From Chersky-840 sp036511675 (lineage in GTDB: Bacteria; Actinomycetota; Acidimicrobiia; Acidimicrobiales; UBA8190): a stretch of 64,000 nucleotides of DNA. Shown here piece by piece: positions 23,566 through 32,211 of the stretch. The DNA lies in assembly GCA_036511675.1 (NCBI GenBank), contig DATCBU010000054.1:1-64000 (forward strand). The letters are read 5' to 3'. The position numbers were made by a program, and so were the translations under genes. Below the pieces are notes generated by a model, which was given only the letters and a program-made list of their open reading frames with translations, had not been told where the DNA came from and made no database searches. How positions within the stretch are numbered: position 1 is the stretch's first letter; each line of letters begins with the position of its first letter.

Positions 23566-24894
23566 ATGCGTTCGAAGCTGGCAACTCTGAAGATTCCGGT
23601 CAAGACGTTGGGGGCCCTTCTCCTCCTGGTGTGTCTTGGCTACGTGTCGTTGTCAGCCGATGCCGCTCTCGCTGGGGCGGCGACCCAGGGCGACCAGATC
23701 GCGGCGTTTGCCGCTTCACAAGCCAACGTCCCCTACTGCGACGGCGGGGGGGACATCAACGGCCCCACCAACGGTGGAGTGGTCGAACCCGGATGCGGGC
23801 CCGGCGTCAGAGGCTACGACTGCATGAGCCTGGTCCAGTACGCGGTGTACCAGGCGACAGGGATCGCGCTGCCCAACTACGGGGCCCAACCGAGCGGCGT
23901 CGGAGTCTTTCTCGCCCCTCAAGCGACGATCGCCGAGGACACCGCCGACCTCCTGCCAGGCGACGCCGTTTTCTGGGGAGGGAGTGGCATCAACGGCTTC
24001 GCCCATTCGGGGATCTACGCCGGTGGTGGGAACGTTTGGGATGCCATCGGCGTCAATCAGCCTGTCCAACTGCACACGATGACGTATCTGCGATCCGTGT
24101 ACAGCTACGACGGCGCCATGAGGTTCTGGGGCACTGGAGCCGCGTCAGGCGGTCTTGTGGCTCCGGTCGTCGGCATGGCGTCGACTCCGAACGGGAACGG
24201 CTACTGGTTGACCGATGCGTCGGGTGGAGTGGCCGCCTACGGCTCTGCCGTCAACGACGGCTCGATGGCCGGTCACCATGTGGTGGCTCCCATTGCCCAC
24301 ATCGTCTCGACGCCGGACGGCGGGGGCTACTGGCTGGTGGCGGCTGACGGGGGCATCTTCTCCTTCGGCGACGCCCCGTTCTACGGATCGATGGGTGGTC
24401 GGCGACTCGATGCCCCGGTGGTGGGCATGGCGCCCACTCCGGACGGCGGGGGTTACTGGCTGGTGGCGGCTGACGGGGGGATCTTCTCCTTCGGCGACGC
24501 CCCGTTCTACGGATCGATGGGTGGTCGGCGACTCAATTCCCCGGTGGTGGGCATGAGTGCCGACGATGCCACCGGGGGCTATTGGGAGGTGGCCTCCGAC
24601 GGGGGGATCTTCTCCTTCGGGGCGCCGTTCCTGGGCAGCACCGGAGGCATGCACCTGAGCCGACCCGTCAACGGGATGACTGCGCTCGCCAACGGGCAGG
24701 GGTATTGGTTCGTCGCCTCCGACGGGGGGGTCTTCTCCGAGGGAAGTGCCCCGTACCACGGGTCGATGGGTGGAAAGTCGCTCAACGCTCCCGTTGTCGG
24801 CATGGCCGCGGCCGACTCGACCGGGGGCTACTGGTTGGTGGCCTCTGACGGCGGCGTGTTCAGTTTCGGCGCTCCCTTCTACGGTGTCGGGTAG
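23566..24894 (+). CDS. Secreted NlpC/P60-like protein with six GYWLVAADGG-type repeats
   Basis: 442 residues. A signal peptide (about 1-38) is followed by an NlpC/P60-type cysteine peptidase domain (about 40-195) with the catalytic Cys in YDCMSLVQYAVY and the His in FAHSGIYAGGG. Loops are longer than usual, and VPYCDGGGD/VEPGCGPG adds extra cysteines. Six ~42-residue repeats then begin with VVGM and contain GYWLVAADGGIFSFG, forming a probable beta-propeller or wall-binding module. Repeat units start at 24166, 24292, 24418, 24544, 24667 and 24793. It likely cleaves or remodels peptidoglycan, with the repeats anchoring or scaffolding it. The ATG has GGAGG upstream. Confidence 0.88.
   Translation: MRSKLATLKIPVKTLGALLLLVCLGYVSLSADAALAGAATQGDQIAAFAASQANVPYCDGGGDINGPTNGGVVEPGCGPGVRGYDCMSLVQYAVYQATGIALPNYGAQPSGVGVFLAPQATIAEDTADLLPGDAVFWGGSGINGFAHSGIYAGGGNVWDAIGVNQPVQLHTMTYLRSVYSYDGAMRFWGTGAASGGLVAPVVGMASTPNGNGYWLTDASGGVAAYGSAVNDGSMAGHHVVAPIAHIVSTPDGGGYWLVAADGGIFSFGDAPFYGSMGGRRLDAPVVGMAPTPDGGGYWLVAADGGIFSFGDAPFYGSMGGRRLNSPVVGMSADDATGGYWEVASDGGIFSFGAPFLGSTGGMHLSRPVNGMTALANGQGYWFVASDGGVFSEGSAPYHGSMGGKSLNAPVVGMAAADSTGGYWLVASDGGVFSFGAPFYGVG
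24313..24556 (+). repeat. Near-identical 126-bp tandem repeats within the NlpC/P60 gene
   Basis: Two consecutive 126-bp units beginning at 24313 and 24439 differ at about four positions over their first ~115 bases. The other repeats in the gene are far more diverged. This indicates a recent in-frame duplication or conversion between repeats. Confidence 0.85.
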
Positions 24895-24947
24895 ATCGGG
24901 GCACCAACCAGTGGCACGTGTCGCGGCGCGCCGGTCCCTTGTGGTCC

Positions 24948-26120
24948 CTAGCTGGGTGACGGGGCCAGACAACCTTGCAGGGCTTGCCACAATTGGCCGG
25001 CGCTGCCCTGAGTCCCAACAGGTGATGCCGAAGCCGTGGTAACTGGTGGTGCCGTGCAAGCCAATCCGGCCTCGATGCTCTGGGCGTCCACTTCGAGCCC
25101 TGCAAGAGCCTGTTTCTCCGTCGCGTCCGCGGCATCCATCAAGGACGTGATCTGGGTGACAGATGCTTGTGCTCCCCGTCGCTTCGAGACCGCGATCCTG
25201 ACAGCCTTCTGGGCGAAGTCGTAGGGCTCGGTCAGGCGAGCGGCAGCGATGTCCAGGTAATATTGGCCAATCGAGTCTCGTTGGTCGGGTGCGCCCAACA
25301 TCGGAACGCTCGATTCGAAACGCGACGCCGCGCCACTGGTGTAGTCCTCGAGGGCGAGCCGGCGAAGGGCACGGGTCGCCCTCGAGAGTGCGCTCTTGGC
25401 GACAAACACGTTGCGGTCCGACAAGGCGAGCTGTGCGTTCTTCGATGCAAGTCGCTCCTGATCCAATGCGGTCACCGAAGCATCGGCCTGGTAGGACCGC
25501 AAGTCGGCACCGGTGTTCGAATAGCTCGTCAGCGGTCCGTGCAGCTGACCTGCCCTGCCCTTGAGGAGAGCCTCGACGATCTCGCCGGCCAGTATTTGAT
25601 TGGCGTAACAAGGGATCCCGCCTTCCGAGGGCGCACACCATGGGCTCTGGTCGACGTCGAAGAGAAAGACCGCGGGCACAGAGACGTCACCCGCCAATAG
25701 GGCCGACACGATCGGAGCCATGCTGGGCTGGAGCAGCGCCGCCACCGTCGCTGCGCAGCCGCTCGCCCACGTGGTGAATGCCGGAAAGCCATCCGAGGAC
25801 ATCACCGCGGCAAGGGGGGCACCGTTCGAGTCGGTCACCTGGCGGGCGTTGAACGGATTGTATGCGGCGGAGTTGTTGGTGGAGCCACCTTCAACGACCT
25901 GCCATTCGTCGAGGTCGGCAACGTTGTCCGGCGTCACCGGTGCATTGACGCCCTCGAGGACACAGTTCTCCCACCCAGGGGGCAGAGCTGTCCCAATGCC
26001 TGGTCCAGGCCCGGGGTTCGGTGCCGGTGTAGCGCCGATCGGCGCAGCGACACCAACGACACTGAGCACCACGACAGTCAATGCGATGCCCAACCGGACG
26101 TGACCGAACGGGGGTGTCAT
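24948..26120 (-). CDS. Secreted protein of unknown function with helical region
   Basis: 390 residues by the ATG at 26120 (a TTG at 26141 is also possible). A signal peptide ends near residue 31 (VGVAAPIGATPA), followed by a Pro/Gly linker and the block WENCVLEGVNAPVTPDNVAD then EWQVVEGGS. The middle (about 190-330) is helix-rich with probable coiled coil (LDQERLASKNAQLALSDRNV). Paired Cys residues lie in SPWCAPSEGGIPCYAN and at the C-terminus. It recalls the helical N-terminal parts of NlpC/P60 hydrolases, but no catalytic domain is present. It is convergent with the NlpC/P60-repeat gene, 53 nt away, which hints at a shared envelope role. Confidence 0.75.
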   Translation of the reverse strand: MTPPFGHVRLGIALTVVVLSVVGVAAPIGATPAPNPGPGPGIGTALPPGWENCVLEGVNAPVTPDNVADLDEWQVVEGGSTNNSAAYNPFNARQVTDSNGAPLAAVMSSDGFPAFTTWASGCAATVAALLQPSMAPIVSALLAGDVSVPAVFLFDVDQSPWCAPSEGGIPCYANQILAGEIVEALLKGRAGQLHGPLTSYSNTGADLRSYQADASVTALDQERLASKNAQLALSDRNVFVAKSALSRATRALRRLALEDYTSGAASRFESSVPMLGAPDQRDSIGQYYLDIAAARLTEPYDFAQKAVRIAVSKRRGAQASVTQITSLMDAADATEKQALAGLEVDAQSIEAGLACTAPPVTTASASPVGTQGSAGQLWQALQGCLAPSPS

Positions 26121-26187
26121 CGGCGTCGCTTCAAGAGGCAACCGGCATCTTCAGTCGTCGAGGGTTCAGGGATCGAATGACGCTCGG

Positions 26188-26883
26188 TCAGCCTGGCCGA
26201 ATGACATCTCGCCGGTCAAGGGCCCCTCGTGACGAGCCGCAGCTCGTCATCGACTTTTCCGGCAGGAGACGATCCAATACCGTGTGATCCCCGACCGCTT
26301 CGAGTCCGTGGTCCTGCGCCTCGCGTAGGGATGCGTGACCGGAGAGCACGGCCAGGATGAGCGATGGCGGCCCACTCAGCACGAGATCGGGTGCGGGTGC
26401 GGTGCCGACACGGGTGCGGATGACGCCGTCGGCCACCTCGACCACCGCGGGCTGATCGGTGCTGCGCAGCTCGATCGAGACCGGCGGCCCCGTCGGACTG
26501 CGGTCCCGGAGAAAGAGCGAGACGGGGAACGCGAACCAGTGGCTCCGGAACTCGTCGCCCTCGTCCTGCTGCGCCATGAAGCGTGTCCCCCAGCCGCCGA
26601 GGGCGTCGAGAACCGGTGCGAGCTCCGCCCCGGCCTCGGTGAGATGGAACAGCGTCGTGGCCACCGGGGGCGGCGCCGCCTCCCGCCGGAGCAGGGCGGC
26701 CGCTTCGAGCTGGCGGAGGCGATCTGCCAGCAGGTTGGTGGCGATGCCGGGAAGCCCGTTGCGGAGGTCGGTGTAGCGACAGGGGCCCTGCACGATCAGC
26801 TCCCGGACGATCAGCAAGGTCCACCGATCGCCCACCACATCGAGCGCCTTGGCCACCGAGCAGTACTGCCCGTACGTCCGCAT
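26188..26883 (-). CDS. HxlR-family regulator with C-terminal domain
   Basis: 231 residues. The N-terminal HxlR winged helix (about 5-100) is typical: QYCSVAKALDVVGDRWTLLI then VRELIVQGP, RYTDLRNGLPGIATNLLADR, and the wing TTLFHLTEAG. The Cys of CSVA is the conserved HxlR cysteine that can sense redox or electrophiles. The C-terminal ~110 residues form a second domain with SCP2-like character (VSIELRSTDQPAVVEVADG), larger than usual HxlR proteins of about 120 residues. It is divergent from a DHA2 permease 77 nt away, with inverted repeats between, and is presumably the repressor of that pump. Confidence 0.88.
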   Translation of the reverse strand: MRTYGQYCSVAKALDVVGDRWTLLIVRELIVQGPCRYTDLRNGLPGIATNLLADRLRQLEAAALLRREAAPPPVATTLFHLTEAGAELAPVLDALGGWGTRFMAQQDEGDEFRSHWFAFPVSLFLRDRSPTGPPVSIELRSTDQPAVVEVADGVIRTRVGTAPAPDLVLSGPPSLILAVLSGHASLREAQDHGLEAVGDHTVLDRLLPEKSMTSCGSSRGALDRRDVIRPG

Positions 26884-26907
26884 GACCTCAGCGTAACCCC
26901 TCTTTGC

Positions 26908-26941
26908 TTGATATTCAACAGTTATTACTTGACTTATTCAA
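26908..26941. promoter_or_regulatory. Two TTGA-TCAA inverted repeats between HxlR and the DHA2 permease
   Basis: TTGATATTCAA (26908-26918) and TTGACTTATTCAA (26929-26941) are two similar palindromes in an AT-rich divergent promoter region, with centres about 22 bp apart, two helical turns. This is a good candidate HxlR operator pair. Confidence 0.6.
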
Positions 26942-26960
26942 CTTCGGAGATGACCATGGT

Positions 26961-28550
26961 GTGGTGCGGTCCAAGCCGATGATCCTCGTGGCACTGCTCC
27001 TGCCCTCGTTCGCCATCAACCTCGACACCACCATGGTCAACGTGGCGCTGCCCACTCTGGTGCGCGAGCTGCACGCCTCGACCAGCCAGCTCCAATGGGT
27101 CGTCGACGCCTACAACCTGGTCTTCGCCGCCCTGTTGCTCACCGCCGGGAGCCTCTCGGACCGCCTGGGCCGCAAAGGGATGCTGCTGTCGGGACTGGCG
27201 GTGTTCGGCTCGGCCAGCGTCATCGGGGGATTCACCACGAGCCCGGCGCAGCTCATCGCCGTGCGGTCCGTGATGGGCCTGGGGGCGGCGATGGTCTTCC
27301 CCGCCACCTTGTCGCTCATCGCCAACGTCTTCACCGAACGACGGGAACGGGCCGCGGCCATCGGCCTGTGGGGGGCGAGCGCCGGTGTCGCCATCGCCCT
27401 CGGGCCGATCGTGGGGGGCTGGCTCCTGGAGCATTTCTCGTGGGGAAGCATCTTCGTCGCCATGGGTCCCGTCGCCGCGGTCGGTGCTCTGCTGGCGGCG
27501 CTGAGCGTCCCGACGTCCAAGGACCCCGATGCGGCTCGGATCGACCTCCCCGGCCTGGTGCTCTCGACCGGCGCCATGGCCGTGCTGGTCTTCACGGTGA
27601 TCGAGGCGCCCACCTACGGATGGGCCGATGCCCGCAGCACTGTCGGGTTCGTGGCGTCGGCGGTGCTGGTCGCCGCATTCATCGCGTGGGAGCGTCGCGT
27701 CCTGCAACCGATGCTCGACGTCCGCCTGTTCCGCAACATGCGGTTCAGCGCCGCCAGCAGCTCAGTGACGGTGGCCTTCTTCACCTTGTTCGGGTTCATC
27801 TTCCTCATGACCCAGTACTTCCAGTTCATCCGGGGGTACGGACCACTCTCCACCGGTGTCCACCTCCTGCCGGTGGCGCTGTCGGTCGGTGTCGGTTCGA
27901 TCGTCGGGACCAAGGTGGCCGTCCGAGTGGGCACCAAACTCGTCGTCACCACCGGGCTCATCGCTATGACGGTCTTCTACATCTGGGTGGCCGCCTCGTT
28001 GACCACGACTATCGGCTACGGCGTGATCTCGATACAGATGGTGCTCTACGGGCTGGGCATGGGCTTCACTTCTGCGCCCGCCACCGAGTCCATCATGGGC
28101 GCCGTCTCCACCCGGCACGCCGGCATCGGATCGGCGGTCAACGACGCCACGCGCCTGCTCGGTGGCACCCTGGGTGTGGCCGTCATCGGGAGTGTCTACG
28201 CCTCGCTCTACAACGCCCGGCTCACCGCCGCCCTGCCCGCCCTCCCGGGCCGTGTGTCGGCCGTGGTCCACCAATCGGTCGGCGCCGCCTTCACCGTGTC
28301 CAGCCAAATGAGCGCCGCCGGGCACGGCGCGACCGGGGCGGCGATCCACCACGCCGCTTCCCAGGCGTTTCTCCATGGCCTGAGCATCGGGTGCCTGGTG
28401 GCCGGGGGTGTGGCCGTGGCCGGAGCGGTCCTGGCCGTGGCGTTCCTCCCCGCCCAACCCCCGAGTCGTCCCGCCGGGGACGTCGAGGAGCAGACACCGG
28501 ACGCCGAACTTCTCGAGTACGTCCCCTTCGTCGCACCCGCCGACGCCTGA
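26961..28550 (+). CDS. DHA2-family MFS drug efflux permease
   Basis: 529 residues with about 14 membrane segments, the DHA2 (QacA/EmrB) layout. Motifs include FAINLDTTMVNVALPTL in helix 1 (acidic residue in a DHA2 signature), LQWVVDAYNLVFAAL, GSLSDRLGRKGML (MFS motif A) and GASAGVAIALGPIVGGWL (motif C, antiporter signature). It exports a drug-like compound by proton antiport at the inner membrane. The GTG at 26961 is chosen, with GGAG 11 bases upstream; the longer open frame would run into the operator region. It is paired with the divergent HxlR regulator. A decayed fragment of a related permease lies at 9861. Confidence 0.9.
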   Translation: MVRSKPMILVALLLPSFAINLDTTMVNVALPTLVRELHASTSQLQWVVDAYNLVFAALLLTAGSLSDRLGRKGMLLSGLAVFGSASVIGGFTTSPAQLIAVRSVMGLGAAMVFPATLSLIANVFTERRERAAAIGLWGASAGVAIALGPIVGGWLLEHFSWGSIFVAMGPVAAVGALLAALSVPTSKDPDAARIDLPGLVLSTGAMAVLVFTVIEAPTYGWADARSTVGFVASAVLVAAFIAWERRVLQPMLDVRLFRNMRFSAASSSVTVAFFTLFGFIFLMTQYFQFIRGYGPLSTGVHLLPVALSVGVGSIVGTKVAVRVGTKLVVTTGLIAMTVFYIWVAASLTTTIGYGVISIQMVLYGLGMGFTSAPATESIMGAVSTRHAGIGSAVNDATRLLGGTLGVAVIGSVYASLYNARLTAALPALPGRVSAVVHQSVGAAFTVSSQMSAAGHGATGAAIHHAASQAFLHGLSIGCLVAGGVAVAGAVLAVAFLPAQPPSRPAGDVEEQTPDAELLEYVPFVAPADA

Positions 28551-28629
28551 CACGCACTTCCCACCACGGTCACGGTCCGTCTCGATCGACCCGAGCCGTC
28601 GGCCGCTCGATTAGAACAGGGGACGAGTT

Positions 28630-30855
28630 TTGACCGTGACCCCCAACCCTCCCCTCACGCGCCCGCTCGGCGCACACGCTCGCCGCGGAGTGATCCGGAG
28701 GCGGAGGATGCTGGTCGCCGTCGCCATCCTCGTCGGCGTGGGCGCGTTCTTGGCCGCCTCGTCCGGTGGGAAGTCGCCGACCACGGCGCGCTCCACCGCG
28801 ACGACGTCGCCGAAGGCGGGGCAGACCACCGGCCATCCCCATGTGGCCGCGGCGGCGGAATCGGGCCTGCTCCCCTGGGCACTGACCGCGCCCCTGAGCC
28901 GGTCCGTGGTGCTGCCCGGGACAGGGTCGCAACTCCTCATCCTCGGTGGTCTGACCACCGCCAATGCCTCCACCCAGGGCGTCTACACCCTCGACACCAC
29001 GACCGGGAAGCTCGTCCATGTCGCCAACCTGACGTCCAACCTCCACGACGCATCGGGCGCCGTGATCGACGGTCGGGCCGTGACATTCGGCGGCGGTTCG
29101 CCCGCAACCGTCGCCACGGTGCAGGCCGTGGAGACCTCGGGCGCCCCGGGGACGATCGCCACCGCATCGGTGACAGGGGCCCTTCCCCAGCCGCGCTCGG
29201 ACTCGGCGTCGGCCACGATCGGGAACACCACCTACATCGTGGGCGGATACGACGGGACCAACCCCGATGCCGGCGTCCTGGCCACGACCGACGGCCACAC
29301 GTTCTCGACCGTGGCGTCGCTGCCCGTGCCGGTGCGGTATCCAGCCGTCGCCGCCGCCGGAGGGCTGATTTACGCCTTCGGGGGCGAGGCCATCACCGGA
29401 GCCGGTGCCGGCCAACCGGTGAGCGCCATCCAGGTGGTGGACCCCAGACGGCACACGGCCACCACGATCGGGCGCCTGCCCGAGCCCCTCGAGGGTGCCA
29501 CCGCCGTCGCCATCGGGACACAGATCTACCTGGCCGGGGGTGAGAGCACGAGCGTCCAAGCCGTCACACCCGGGGAGGGCACCACACAACTCGCACCGCC
29601 GCCACCGGGCTCCGCCGCCGGTGCGGGCGCCACCAGTGCCACCGCCACCGCGGCCACCATTCCCGGGAGGGGGAGTCGCAGCGTGGCGCGGGGGACGCTC
29701 CTGGCCACGTCGGGCACGTCCACGGTCTCCACCATCTGGGCCTTCGATCCCACCAACCACACTGTGCTGAGCGCCGGACGCCTGCAGGCGCCCGTGGCGT
29801 ACTCGAGCGCGGCCGTCCTCGGCACCAGAGCCTGGCTCGTCGGGGGTGAGTCGGCGGGAGCGCAGGTCTCGACGGTGCAGATGCTCACCCCCAACACCGG
29901 GTTCGGCTCCGCCGGCGCGCCCGGCGCCGGCTCCCCGTATTTCGGCACCCAACTGCTCATCGCCGACCGCGGCAACAACCGCTTCTTGCTCATGGACGCG
30001 GCCATGCACATCACCTGGACCTATCCGTCGGCCTCCTCGCCCCCTGATCCCTATGGCTTCGTGTTTCCCGACGACGCCTTCTTCATCGACCAGGGCAAAG
30101 CCATCATCTCGAACCAGGAGGAGAACGAGACGATCGTCGAGATCGCCTACCCCTCGGGAAAGATCCTGTGGGAGTACGGGCATCGCCAGAGTCCGGGAAC
30201 CGCACCCGGATACCTGCACGAGCCCGATGACGCCTACCTGTTGAAGAACGGGCAGATCTCGGTGGCCGATGCCCAGAATTGCCGTGTCCTGATCATCAAC
30301 CACGACGGTAGCGTGGCGAGCCAGATCGGCACCACGGGCCGATGCGTGCATGACCCGCCGGCGTCGATGGGATCGCCCAATGGCGACACGCCGCTGGCCG
30401 ACGGCAACCTCCTCATCTCCGAGATCAACGGCTCGTGGATCAGCGAGTACACCCCGCAGGGACAGCTGGTGTGGGCGGCCCATCCGCCGGTTGTGTACCC
30501 GTCGGACCCCCAGCAGCTCGGCCCTGACCTCTACCTGGTGGCCGACTACACCAAGCCCGGGGCCTTCATCTACATGAACCGCGCCGGCCAGGTCCTCTAC
30601 CGCTACGACGTCGCCTCGGGCCCCGGGATGCTCGACCACCCCTCCCTGGCCGAGCGCATCCCCAGCGGCGTCATCATGCTCAACGACGACTACGCCAACC
30701 GTATGGTGGCGATCGACCCCACCACGGGGGCGCTGGTGTGGCAGTACGGCATCACCGACGCGGCCGGAACGGCACCGGGGATGTTGAACACCCCGGACGG
30801 GTTCGATCTGCTGGCACCGGGCGGGAGCACACCCACCCATCCCGCCACGGGCTGA
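28630..30855 (+). CDS. Membrane-anchored double beta-propeller protein (Kelch + NHL/PQQ-like)
   Basis: 741 residues. A short cytoplasmic N-terminus and one membrane helix (about 27-46) precede a Ser/Thr/Ala linker. About residues 80-430 hold Kelch-type repeats with diglycine blades (LLILGGLTT, TYIVGGYDGT, IYAFGGEA, IYLAGGEST, AWLVGGES). About residues 435-735 hold a second propeller of NHL/PQQ-like character (LLIADRGNNRFLLMDAAMHI, GSPNGDTPLADGNLLISEIN, MVAIDPTTGALVWQYG). It is probably an extracytoplasmic binding scaffold; no catalytic motif is seen. The start is TTG at 28630 or GTG at 28636, with AGGGGACGAG upstream. Confidence 0.8.
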   Translation: MTVTPNPPLTRPLGAHARRGVIRRRRMLVAVAILVGVGAFLAASSGGKSPTTARSTATTSPKAGQTTGHPHVAAAAESGLLPWALTAPLSRSVVLPGTGSQLLILGGLTTANASTQGVYTLDTTTGKLVHVANLTSNLHDASGAVIDGRAVTFGGGSPATVATVQAVETSGAPGTIATASVTGALPQPRSDSASATIGNTTYIVGGYDGTNPDAGVLATTDGHTFSTVASLPVPVRYPAVAAAGGLIYAFGGEAITGAGAGQPVSAIQVVDPRRHTATTIGRLPEPLEGATAVAIGTQIYLAGGESTSVQAVTPGEGTTQLAPPPPGSAAGAGATSATATAATIPGRGSRSVARGTLLATSGTSTVSTIWAFDPTNHTVLSAGRLQAPVAYSSAAVLGTRAWLVGGESAGAQVSTVQMLTPNTGFGSAGAPGAGSPYFGTQLLIADRGNNRFLLMDAAMHITWTYPSASSPPDPYGFVFPDDAFFIDQGKAIISNQEENETIVEIAYPSGKILWEYGHRQSPGTAPGYLHEPDDAYLLKNGQISVADAQNCRVLIINHDGSVASQIGTTGRCVHDPPASMGSPNGDTPLADGNLLISEINGSWISEYTPQGQLVWAAHPPVVYPSDPQQLGPDLYLVADYTKPGAFIYMNRAGQVLYRYDVASGPGMLDHPSLAERIPSGVIMLNDDYANRMVAIDPTTGALVWQYGITDAAGTAPGMLNTPDGFDLLAPGGSTPTHPATG

Positions 30856-30884
30856 GACGGGAGCTTTGCGCCTGCTGGCCGAGC

Positions 30885-32111
30885 TCAGACCCGATCCAGC
30901 TCGAGCATCCGGATGGCGTTGCCCCGCAGGATCTTGTACGCCGCCTCCTCGTCGAAGCCCGCCAGGAGCTTCTCCACATACGCCTCGGAGTGCGGCCACG
31001 TGGTGTCGGTGTGGGGATAGTCGGTCTCGAAGCAGATGTTGTCCAGGCCGACCTCGTCGAGCGAGGCCAGGCCGTGGTGGTCGGCGGTGAAGCACCCGAA
31101 GATCCGGCCGTAGTAGTAGGTGGAGGGGGGCTCGGGAATCTGCTCCTTGGAGTGCTGCCATCCGTCATGCAGGTCCCATACGGTGTCGGCCCGCTCCAGG
31201 ACATAGGGGATCCAGCCGATCTGGCCCTCGGAGTACGCCAATTTCAGCGTGGGGAATTGGATCAACTTTCCCGAGAAGAGCCAATCGGTCAGCGATGCCA
31301 TGGAATTGTTGAACGCCAGCGTCGCTCCCGCGCCGGCCGGGGCGTCGGGCGAAGCGGCCGGGGCCGTCGACGAGGAGCCGATGTGCATGCAGATGGTGAC
31401 GCCGGCGTCGTTGCAGACCGAGAAGAGCGGATCCCAGTAGCCGGTGTGGATGCTGGGGAGCTTGAGATGCGTGGGGAGCTCGCTGAAGCAGATGGCCCTC
31501 ACGCCGCGCTCGGCGTTGCGCTTGGTCTCTTCCACGGCCAGCTGGGGGTCCCACAGGGGGATCAGGCACAAGGGGATGTTCACGCCCCCTGAAGGGCCAC
31601 ACCACTCTTCGACCATCCAGTCGTTGTAAGCCCGGACACACGCCAGTCCCAACTCGTGATCGCTTCCCTCGTAGAAGGTCTGACCGCAAAACCGGGGGAA
31701 GGTCGGGAAGGGCAGGGAGCCGTCGGTCCAATTGAGCGCGAGGTCCGCCACACGGGCGTCGCGGTCGTAGCAACCGGGCCGCATCTCGTCGTAGGTGACC
31801 GCCGTCATCGGCATCTTGGCCCGGTCGAACACCAGGTTGCCCTCGTCCTCGGTGACCGCATCACGGGGGATGGCGACAAACCGCTTGTGCACGTAGATGA
31901 GCCGGTCCTCGTAGTACCAGGCGTCGCCCCACAGGCCCTCGGGATCCTCACGCATCACGTACTTCGCCCCGGGCTTGTGCACGAAGTCCGCCCAGCGCTT
32001 GCGCTCGACCCGGGGGCCCGCCTCGCGAAAGCGCTCCGGCAGCCAGGTCTGCCATACGTGCGGGGGCTCGACGACGTGATCGTCGACGCTGATGATCTTG
32101 GGCAGGGTCAT
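30885..32111 (-). CDS. Amidohydrolase family 2 (ACMSD-like) enzyme
   Basis: 408 residues of the amidohydrolase_2 metal-dependent TIM-barrel family. The N-terminal SVDDHVVEPPHVWQ resembles the (D/S)xDxHxxE metal site with one position substituted. VTICMHIGSSS supplies a barrel His, and the C-terminal CFETDYPHTDTTWPHS carries the conserved Asp ligand (FETDYPH). Relatives act as decarboxylases or hydrolases on carboxylated or aromatic substrates. The ATG at 32111 begins MTLPKIISVDDH; an upstream extension is not credible. It is divergent from an NlpC/P60 gene and is probably monocistronic. Substrate unknown. Confidence 0.88.
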   Translation of the reverse strand: MTLPKIISVDDHVVEPPHVWQTWLPERFREAGPRVERKRWADFVHKPGAKYVMREDPEGLWGDAWYYEDRLIYVHKRFVAIPRDAVTEDEGNLVFDRAKMPMTAVTYDEMRPGCYDRDARVADLALNWTDGSLPFPTFPRFCGQTFYEGSDHELGLACVRAYNDWMVEEWCGPSGGVNIPLCLIPLWDPQLAVEETKRNAERGVRAICFSELPTHLKLPSIHTGYWDPLFSVCNDAGVTICMHIGSSSTAPAASPDAPAGAGATLAFNNSMASLTDWLFSGKLIQFPTLKLAYSEGQIGWIPYVLERADTVWDLHDGWQHSKEQIPEPPSTYYYGRIFGCFTADHHGLASLDEVGLDNICFETDYPHTDTTWPHSEAYVEKLLAGFDEEAAYKILRGNAIRMLELDRV

Positions 32112-32211
32112 GGCGAAAAGCGTACTTCCCGGCCTGACACCGAAGTCAGTCGACGGGGGCGGCGGGGACCTTCTGCCGGCTCTCGTCGACGAGTACGAGG
32201 ATCCGCATAAC

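Noticed and set aside
24145..25641. 498-codon minus-strand frame with repeats across two genes
   Set aside because: It is a shadow of the NlpC/P60 repeats and of the convergent secreted protein in another frame.
28570..31161. 863-codon frame on the minus strand
   Set aside because: It is antisense to the double-propeller protein, whose Kelch and NHL motifs are clear; the product is low-complexity Arg/Gly-rich sequence.
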